Assembly: GCA_005779305.1 (NCBI GenBank)
Contig: SXJR01000544.1
Span: 1-32,686 of the forward strand
Reading direction: 5' to 3'
From: Myxococcales bacterium
GTDB taxonomy: Bacteria; Myxococcota_A; Polyangia; Haliangiales; Haliangiaceae
Length of the DNA: 32,686 nucleotides
Part shown: one piece after another, positions 27,492 through 32,686 of the stretch
Layout of the letters: every line of letters begins with the position of its first letter
How positions within the stretch are numbered: the first letter of the stretch is position 1
Program-made: the position numbers and the translations under genes
The notes under the pieces: model-generated
What the model saw: only the letters and a program-made list of their open reading frames with translations
Told to the model about the DNA's origin: nothing
Databases searched by the model: none

Positions 27492-29732
27492 TCAGGAAGG
27501 AACGATGGTCACCGGCACGCCGTTGAAGGCGGCGTTGCCGCTGGGCACGTCGACGAAGGCCTCGTCCGACACCAGGTTCACGTTGACGCCGGCGTGGGCG
27601 CGGGCGACGCCCATCCGCACGCCGGGCAGGTCGTGACCGAAGCCGTGGGGCAGCGACACCACGCCCGGCCGCAGCTCGTCCGAGACCTCGACCGGCGCCA
27701 CCACCTCGCCGGCCCGGCTGGTGACGCGGGCGCTGCCGCCGTCGGCGAGCCCGAGCCGCGCGGCGTCGGTGGGGTGGACGCGGAGCGTGCAGCGGTCCGG
27801 GCCCTTGATGAGCGGCGTGAGGTTGTGCATCCAGGAGGTGTTGCTGCGCAGGTCGCGCCGGCCGACCAGCACCAGGTCGGGCGGCGCCACGTCGAGCGCG
27901 GCCTCGAGCCGCGGCAGGTCATCGACCACCAGCGCCGGGGCCAGGTCGACGAGCCCGTCGCCGGTGCGCAGTAATCCAGGCAGGCGCGGCTCGAGGGCAC
28001 CGAGATCGATGCCATGGGGATGGTCGCGCTCGAGCACGTCGAGCGTGAGCCCGCCCGGTCGCGCGCCGAACCCGTCGCCGTACGGGCCGAGGCGCAAGAG
28101 CGCGTCGACCACGCGGGCGGGACCGCGGCGGGCGCCGAGCGCCGCCAGCGCGCCGGCCGCGTCGACCGGCGCCGGCGTACCGGCCTCGGTCAGATCGGCC
28201 AGCTCGCGGGCCACCAGCTCGCGTACCGCGAAGTCGTCGGCCATCGCCAGCGGCGCCGCCGCCATGCCCATCATGCCCTTGGCCAGGGTCAAGAGGATCT
28301 CCCACTCCGCCGGCCGGCCCGGCGTCGGCGCGAACGTCGGCGCCGAGTAGCGCGCCACGTTGCGCACCGCGAGCTGGTAGAGCGCGACGTCGTAGTGTGA
28401 GCGCTCGAGCGGCGACGGCGGCGGCAGGATCACGTCGGCCAGCCGGGTGGTGGCGTTGACGTACGGATCGACCGCGACCCGGAATTCCAGCGCCGCGAAG
28501 GCCCGCGCCATTCGTCCGGCGCCCGGCGCCGACACCAGCGGGTTGCCGGCGATCGTCACGATCGCGCGCGGCCGCGCCTCGTCGCTCGACTCGATCTCGT
28601 CGGCCAGCGCGGCCACCGGCAGCTCGCCGAACATCTCGGGCAGGCCCTTCACCTTGCTGACGAACCGGCCGAAGCGCGCGTCGCTGCGCTTGCGGTTGCG
28701 CCCGGTCATCGCCGCCGGCGTGGTGAACATGGCACCACCGGCGCGGTCGAGGTTGCCGGTGAGCACGTTGACCAGGTCGACGGCCCAGCTCGCCAGCGTG
28801 CCGAACTCCTGGCAGGTGGTACCGATGCGCCCGTAACACGCCGCCGCCGGCGCCGCGGCGTGGGCGCGCGCCAGCCGCCGGATGATGGCGGCGTCGATGC
28901 CGGTGCGGGCCGCGACCCGCTCGGGCGCGAAGCGGGCGGCGATCGCCTTCACCTCGTCGAGGCCGCGGACCCGGCCTTCGCACGCGCCGAGCCGGACCAG
29001 CCCCTCGGCGAACAGCACGTGCACGATGGCGAGCAAGAAGGCCGCGTCACCGCCGGGCCGGATCGCGACGTGCTCGTCGGCTCGCTCGGCGGACTCGGTG
29101 CGCCGCGGATCGACGACGACGATGGTGCCGCCGCGGGCGCGGAGCTGGTCGAGTCGGCCCGACACGTCGGGCGCCGTCGTCAGGCTGCCGTTCGACGCCA
29201 GCGGATTGGCGCCGAGCACGAGCAGGTGCTGCGTGCGATCGAGATCGGGCACCGGGATGGTGAGTGCGCCGCCGAACATCAGCGCCGCCGTCACCATCTT
29301 GGGCAGCTGGTCAGCCGAGCTGGCGCTGTAGCGCTGTTTCGAGCCCAGCGTGCGCAGGAACACCTGGCCGTAGATCATGGCGTCGAGGCTGTGCGCCGAC
29401 GGGTTGCCCAGGTACACGGCGATCGCGTCGGCGCCGTGCTTGGCCTTGATCGCGCCGAGTCGCTCGAGCGTCACCGCGAACGCGTCGTCCCAGCTCGCCT
29501 CGTGTAGCTCGCCATCCGTGCCGCGCACCAGCGGCATGCGCAGGCGATCGGGATCCTCGTGCAGGGCCTTGAGCCCGTAGGCCTTGGGGCACAGATACCC
29601 GCGCGAGAACGGGTCGGCCTCGTCGCCTCGCACCCCGCGCACCTCGCGCCCGTCGTCGCCGCCGAGGTCGATGGCCAGCCCGCACGTCGCCTCGCACAAG
29701 GGACAGGTCCGGTACGTCCGCGTGGTGCTCAC
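27492..29732 (-). CDS. molybdopterin oxidoreductase with [4Fe-4S] site (formate-dehydrogenase/DMSO-reductase superfamily)
   Basis: This 746-residue protein starts at GTG (VSTTRTYRTCPLC). C10, C13, C17 and C48 form the N-terminal [4Fe-4S] site, and K50 after the last Cys matches the Lys that links cluster and cofactor in formate dehydrogenases. Molybdopterin-guanine-dinucleotide-binding segments are clear (LLVLGANPLASNGSLTTAP, GGTIVVVDPRRTESAERAD, VNVLTGNLDRAGGAMF). The C-terminal molydopterin-dinucleotide-binding barrel follows (DRCTLRVHPTDAARLGLADG, VSLPHGFGHDLPG). No Cys or Sec lies where many relatives carry the metal ligand; the region reads YSASSADQLPK (135-145). No twin-arginine signal is present, so it is probably cytoplasmic. 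A 17-base gap links it to the membrane protein upstream. Confidence 0.9.
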   Translation of the reverse strand: MSTTRTYRTCPLCEATCGLAIDLGGDDGREVRGVRGDEADPFSRGYLCPKAYGLKALHEDPDRLRMPLVRGTDGELHEASWDDAFAVTLERLGAIKAKHGADAIAVYLGNPSAHSLDAMIYGQVFLRTLGSKQRYSASSADQLPKMVTAALMFGGALTIPVPDLDRTQHLLVLGANPLASNGSLTTAPDVSGRLDQLRARGGTIVVVDPRRTESAERADEHVAIRPGGDAAFLLAIVHVLFAEGLVRLGACEGRVRGLDEVKAIAARFAPERVAARTGIDAAIIRRLARAHAAAPAAACYGRIGTTCQEFGTLASWAVDLVNVLTGNLDRAGGAMFTTPAAMTGRNRKRSDARFGRFVSKVKGLPEMFGELPVAALADEIESSDEARPRAIVTIAGNPLVSAPGAGRMARAFAALEFRVAVDPYVNATTRLADVILPPPSPLERSHYDVALYQLAVRNVARYSAPTFAPTPGRPAEWEILLTLAKGMMGMAAAPLAMADDFAVRELVARELADLTEAGTPAPVDAAGALAALGARRGPARVVDALLRLGPYGDGFGARPGGLTLDVLERDHPHGIDLGALEPRLPGLLRTGDGLVDLAPALVVDDLPRLEAALDVAPPDLVLVGRRDLRSNTSWMHNLTPLIKGPDRCTLRVHPTDAARLGLADGGSARVTSRAGEVVAPVEVSDELRPGVVSLPHGFGHDLPGVRMGVARAHAGVNVNLVSDEAFVDVPSGNAAFNGVPVTIVPS

Positions 29733-29749
29733 GCGGGGAGCGTACGCGA

Positions 29750-30442
29750 TCACGCGGTGCTGATGCGGACGATCAGGTGCAGGGTGCTGGCGACGATGGT
29801 CGCGATCTCCCATCTCGACGCCTCGCGCACGTGATAGAGCATCACCCGCACGGGCACGTAGTCGACCAGGACGCCCAGCGGCAGCCCGACCTCGGCCAGC
29901 GGCCCGCCTTTGGCGGCGGCCACCAGCATCAGCGTCTCCATCCACAGGAGGTAGCCCCAGGCCAGGAGCGCGAGCAGCTGCACCTTCCACCACGCCTTCT
30001 GCTCTCCCACCCGCGCCGGCGCGATCCATCCCCGCTTCTCGGCCAGCACCAGCGCGAACATGCCCACCCCGATCCCCACGAACGGTCCGAACACCGTTGC
30101 CATCAGCACCCAGAGCTGCGAATCGACCGCGAGGCCGAGCACGCCGGGCACGATGAAGCTACAGCCCAGGAACAGCGCGACCGCCCAGCCGATGACGCCG
30201 ATGCCGGGCTGGCGCATCGCCTCCTCGCTGCGACCGTAGCCGGACACCACCGCGATCAAGATCGCCGGCACGGTGATGACGTGCAGCGCCGACACGCCGT
30301 AGTAGAGCTCGCGTGGGTGCACCAGCAGCCAGGCCTGGACCTCGTCGCTGCTCACCATCACCACCGCGGCGACGAGCAGGCAGTCGAAGACGATGCCCTC
30401 GACCTTCTCGGCCTGCGCGCGGCGGCTCGGACGCGGCGTCAC
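29750..30442 (-). CDS. multi-pass integral membrane protein, unknown function
   Basis: This 230-residue protein begins at GTG and has about five or six hydrophobic segments: GIVFDCLLVAAVVMV, LHVITVPAILIAVVSGY, GVIGWAVALFLGCSFIVPGV, LWVLMATVFGPFVGIGVGMF, LLALLAWGYLLWMETLMLV, and a weaker last one. No haem-coordinating His pair is placed as in cytochrome b subunits, so a redox membrane anchor is not supported. It is 9 bases after the CotH-type gene and 17 bases before the molybdoenzyme, so the three are probably co-transcribed. Function is unknown. Confidence 0.75.
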   Translation of the reverse strand: MTPRPSRRAQAEKVEGIVFDCLLVAAVVMVSSDEVQAWLLVHPRELYYGVSALHVITVPAILIAVVSGYGRSEEAMRQPGIGVIGWAVALFLGCSFIVPGVLGLAVDSQLWVLMATVFGPFVGIGVGMFALVLAEKRGWIAPARVGEQKAWWKVQLLALLAWGYLLWMETLMLVAAAKGGPLAEVGLPLGVLVDYVPVRVMLYHVREASRWEIATIVASTLHLIVRISTA

Positions 30443-30451
30443 CGCGTCATC

Positions 30452-31762
30452 TCACGGCGTGACGCGGGCCCGCAGCACCGGGATGTCGGCCCGCAGGTCG
30501 GCGACGCCCTGGCGCCAGGCCGTGATCCCTGGACCCTTGGTGTCGGTCATCACCTCGGGCATGAGCAGCGCCTCCATTTGCACGATCTCGGCCTCGAGCG
30601 CCGCCGCCGAGGCCGGGCCGGCGAGCAGCTCGGTGGTCCGGGCCTGGTAGTCGGCCCACAGCACCTGCGCCATGAGCCCGATGATGCGGTCGCACGCCGG
30701 AGGCCGGCCGTAGAAGCCGAGGAAGACCATGCGCAGCGTGCAGTCGCTGGGCGATGCGTTCCAGTCCGGCATGTTGTACGCGGTGCGGATCGGGCTCGGG
30801 ACCATCATGGTGTTGTCGAGATCCCACGGGATGAGCCACATCCGATCGCTGCCGACCTGCTCGTACCAGAAGTAGTTGTGGTTGATGCACGCGCCCTGCT
30901 GGTTGCAGTACCAGCCCACGATGCCGTCCCAGCTGTCGATGAGCCGATCGACCGCCAGGTAGCTGACCACCGTCGGCACGTCCGTCCACTGACCGAGCAC
31001 GGCGCGGAACGTCGAGGCGTTGGCCGCCTGCATCGCGGCGGCGAACCGGACCATGCGATCGACCGACGGATTCTGATCCTCGTTGGTCTCGAGCGCGTTG
31101 AGGTACGGCTGCGCCACGTTGTAGACCGGCCACACCTCCTTGTAGAGGTTGCCCTCGCCCGAGCCGTCGAGGTCGCGGAAGTGATCCTCGACGAACTCGC
31201 CGTCGATCTCCTCGATCAACGCGTACACGCCCAGGTCCATGCCGTTGATGATGAGCCGCGCGTGCGCCGCCCGCGGGGCCGGCACGCCGGCGGCCCGGAA
31301 CAGCCCGTAGCCGAGGCGGTCCTTCATCATCGACGGGTCGCGGTTCATGTGGTGGAAGTTGAGCCGCTTGAGCCCGGCGAAGCGCTGCCCCTGCACGTAC
31401 TCGTCGAACTTCAGCTTCATCGACAGCTTGGGGCACGTGCGATTGCCGCTCTGGTCGAAACACGTCGCCAGCGATCCGATGCCGCCCTTGTAGCGCACTG
31501 CGATGTTGCCGAGCGCGAAGTCGCCGTAACGCAGGTCGGCCGGCACGTACGTCTCGGCGCGCGGATCGGCCTCGAGCGTGTTCCACGCCTCCGGCGTCAT
31601 CGTCAGCTCGAACCGCCGCACCACCGTCGTGTCGAACACCTCCGACGATCCCGGTCCCGCCGGCGCATCGATGCCCGCGTCCCCGCTGTCGTCAGCGCCA
31701 CCTCCGCCGCCACACGCTGCACACACCACGACCAGCGAAAGGACCTCTCGAAGACCACGCAT
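30452..31762 (-). CDS. CotH-kinase-family lipoprotein
   Basis: This 436-residue protein has a lipoprotein start, MRGLREVLSLVVVCAACGG (lipobox CAAC), and an acidic Gly/Asp linker (GGGADDSGDAGIDAPAGPG). The rest matches the CotH kinase family. It has VRYKGGIGSL, KLSMKLKFDEY, FHHMNRDPSMMKDRLGYGLF, ARLIINGMDLGVYALIEEID and the metal-binding IPWDLDNT (D314/D316). CotH proteins are atypical kinases that phosphorylate surface proteins, first known from Bacillus spore coats. Several Cys (KLATCFDQSGNRTCPK, WYCNQQGACINH) suggest disulfides and an extracytoplasmic place. The ATG at 31762 starts the lipoprotein signal. The message may be nearly leaderless, with TACAAT 6 bases upstream. Confidence 0.9.
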   Translation of the reverse strand: MRGLREVLSLVVVCAACGGGGGADDSGDAGIDAPAGPGSSEVFDTTVVRRFELTMTPEAWNTLEADPRAETYVPADLRYGDFALGNIAVRYKGGIGSLATCFDQSGNRTCPKLSMKLKFDEYVQGQRFAGLKRLNFHHMNRDPSMMKDRLGYGLFRAAGVPAPRAAHARLIINGMDLGVYALIEEIDGEFVEDHFRDLDGSGEGNLYKEVWPVYNVAQPYLNALETNEDQNPSVDRMVRFAAAMQAANASTFRAVLGQWTDVPTVVSYLAVDRLIDSWDGIVGWYCNQQGACINHNYFWYEQVGSDRMWLIPWDLDNTMMVPSPIRTAYNMPDWNASPSDCTLRMVFLGFYGRPPACDRIIGLMAQVLWADYQARTTELLAGPASAAALEAEIVQMEALLMPEVMTDTKGPGITAWRQGVADLRADIPVLRARVTP

Positions 31763-31768
31763 CTCGTC

Positions 31769-31774
31769 ATTGTA
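31769..31774 (-). promoter_or_regulatory. -10-like TACAAT before the CotH-type gene
   Basis: The minus-strand TACAAT lies 6 bases before the ATG at 31762. No -35 is recognised, and no Shine-Dalgarno is visible between it and the ATG, so leaderless translation is possible. Confidence 0.3.
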
Positions 31775-31809
31775 CAGGCTGGCGCGTCTCCATGTATCTC
31801 GACTTCGCG

Positions 31810-32457
31810 TCAGTACCAGGACCGGATCCCGAGCAGGTACCGCAGCGCCCCCACCGGCTCCGTCTCCACGCCCAACGTGGCCGACCACAACCGCGGGTCG
31901 TCGACCGCGCGCGTCCACGATGCGACCAACCGCACACCGATCATGTAGTGCTTCTTCGACGCCCGTGAACCGTACAGGTCCCACGGCGCCCGGTACCCGT
32001 ACGACACCGCGCCCGTCCGGAGCTCGCGGTTACCACCCACCCGTGCGATCAACACGCCCTCGCCCGCATACCAGAACATGTCGAGCTTCTTCGGCGACCC
32101 CGTCAGCATGATCTCCGCGCCCGCCACCGCATCGCTCGACGTCCGTGCCTCGATCCACGGCCCGATCCGCAGGTCCCCGCCCTTCGCGATCCCCAGCGTC
32201 AGATCAGCCCCACCCGCCACCTCCCAGCCCTGATCCCTCGTATCCGGATCCCCGACCGGACTCGTCACCCTCGGCCTCGCCTCCGTCGGCGCCGGCGCCG
32301 CCCCGTACGCAACCCGGACCCACGTCGACCACTCCACCGCCGGCCGTTCGTCCTCTGCGATCTGCGGATCGTCATCCGGCGGCGGCGGACGCCCCCACGC
32401 ATCGGTCGCTCCCAGCGCCGTCAGGACACCAGCCAGCATGAACCCTTGGATCCGCAT
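31810..32457 (-). CDS. exported outer-membrane-type protein, unknown function
   Basis: This 215-residue protein starts at ATG 32457, fixed by a strong GGAGGA at 32466-32461. The signal MRIQGFMLAGVLTALGATDA has a cleavage site near AWG|RP, followed by a Pro/Asp-rich linker (RPPPPDDDPQIAEDERPAVE). The rest is strand-rich (VRVAYGAAPAP, GWEVAGGADLTLGIA, DLRIGPWIEART, MFWYAGEGVLIARVGG, HYMIGVRLVASW) and ends GIRSWY, an aromatic terminus as in outer-membrane barrels. It is the most upstream gene of the minus-strand run that continues into the CotH-type gene 47 bases downstream. Function is unknown. Confidence 0.75.
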   Translation of the reverse strand: MRIQGFMLAGVLTALGATDAWGRPPPPDDDPQIAEDERPAVEWSTWVRVAYGAAPAPTEARPRVTSPVGDPDTRDQGWEVAGGADLTLGIAKGGDLRIGPWIEARTSSDAVAGAEIMLTGSPKKLDMFWYAGEGVLIARVGGNRELRTGAVSYGYRAPWDLYGSRASKKHYMIGVRLVASWTRAVDDPRLWSATLGVETEPVGALRYLLGIRSWY

Positions 32458-32550
32458 CTCTCCTCCAACGCCCACGCCTCACCTCCGGTCTGCCCTTGCG
32501 GCCGTCCCGAGCGAGGCCGTCCGGCCGCATTCCGCCACATCTTCCGCTCC

Positions 32551-32579
32551 TTGACAGCCCCGACCCCGGCTGGTACCTA
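32551..32579 (+). promoter_or_regulatory. sigma-70-type promoter of tRNA-Ala
   Basis: TTGACA (32551-32556, perfect -35) is followed by exactly 17 bases and TACCTA (32574-32579, -10). The tRNA begins 33 bases beyond the -10. This is the clearest promoter in the window. Confidence 0.8.
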
Positions 32580-32612
32580 ACCCGCCTGCGTCGCCAGGAC
32601 GCCTGACAACTC

Positions 32613-32686
32613 GGGGCTGTAGCTCAGCTGGGAGAGCGCTAGAATCGCACTCTAGAGGTCTGGGGTTCGATCCCCCACAGCTCCAC
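32613..32686 (+). tRNA. tRNA-Ala, anticodon CGC (3' CCA cut by window end)
   Basis: The cloverleaf is complete. The acceptor GGGGCTG (32613-32619) pairs with CAGCTCC (32678-32684). The D-stem is GCTC/GAGC, and the anticodon stem CTAGA/TCTAG encloses loop ATCGCAC with anticodon CGC at 32646-32648. The T-arm is TGGGG-TTCGATC-CCCCA. The acceptor has the G3-U70 pair (32615/32682), the alanine identity element, and A73 follows at 32685. The last base of the window is the first C of a probable encoded CCA. It decodes GCG, a heavily used Ala codon in this GC-rich genome. Confidence 0.97.

Noticed and set aside
29777-31948. Long plus-strand open frame opposite the CotH-type and membrane protein genes
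   Set aside because: The product is His/Arg/Asp-rich without domains and is the shadow of well-supported minus-strand genes.

Overview
The window is a gene-dense stretch of chromosome from a very GC-rich bacterium. Third codon positions are almost all G or C, and GTG starts are common. The abundance of lipoproteins starting ACGG- or AC-, Asp/Gly/Ala-rich linkers after the lipobox, Cys-rich secreted proteins, a START-like/DUF5939/class III cyclase and orphan glycosyltransferases all fit the Myxococcota (Kofleriaceae/Nannocystaceae-like Deltaproteobacteria). This placement is inferred from gene style, not from a marker search. I see no insertion sequence, prophage, integrase or CRISPR array, and no gene-free gap longer than about 220 bases.

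Layout. 1-856: end of a secreted proline-linker protein, a zinc-ribbon protein and a small unknown gene. 863-3175: a GNAT acetyltransferase and two lipoproteins. 3225-6194: a DmdC-like acyl-CoA dehydrogenase followed at once by a membrane protein. 6202-8867 (minus): a lipoprotein upstream of tyrS. 9051-10408: an NAD-dependent epimerase/reductase, divergent by 26 bases from a small secreted protein made of six HFPDF repeats, the strangest gene here. 10425-14113: a multidomain cyclase, a small lipoprotein and a cytochrome P450. 14195-15408: an OmpA-type lipoprotein overlapped (GTGA) by an unknown gene. 15382-21195 (minus): two GT2 glycosyltransferases, a GT4 glycosyltransferase, rseP and uvrC. 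21289-23056: ssb, an outer-membrane-type protein and a degenerate receiver-domain protein preceded by two strong hairpins. 23053-27310: ppc, another exported protein and a CBM9/DOMON-like lipoprotein. 27492-32457 (minus): an exported outer-membrane-type protein, a CotH-kinase lipoprotein, a multi-pass membrane protein and a molybdopterin oxidoreductase, tightly packed. 32551-32686: tRNA-Ala(CGC) with a near-consensus promoter, cut by the window end.

Housekeeping genes (tyrS, uvrC, rseP, ssb, ppc, tRNA-Ala) alternate with lineage-specific envelope genes. Possible functional units are the glycosyltransferase trio with rseP (envelope glycan and envelope stress), the CotH/membrane/molybdoenzyme run, and the OmpA pair. 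Most intergenic gaps are short, and several carry perfect inverted repeats that look like operators or hairpins. None of these has a clear U-tract, so they are called terminators only tentatively.
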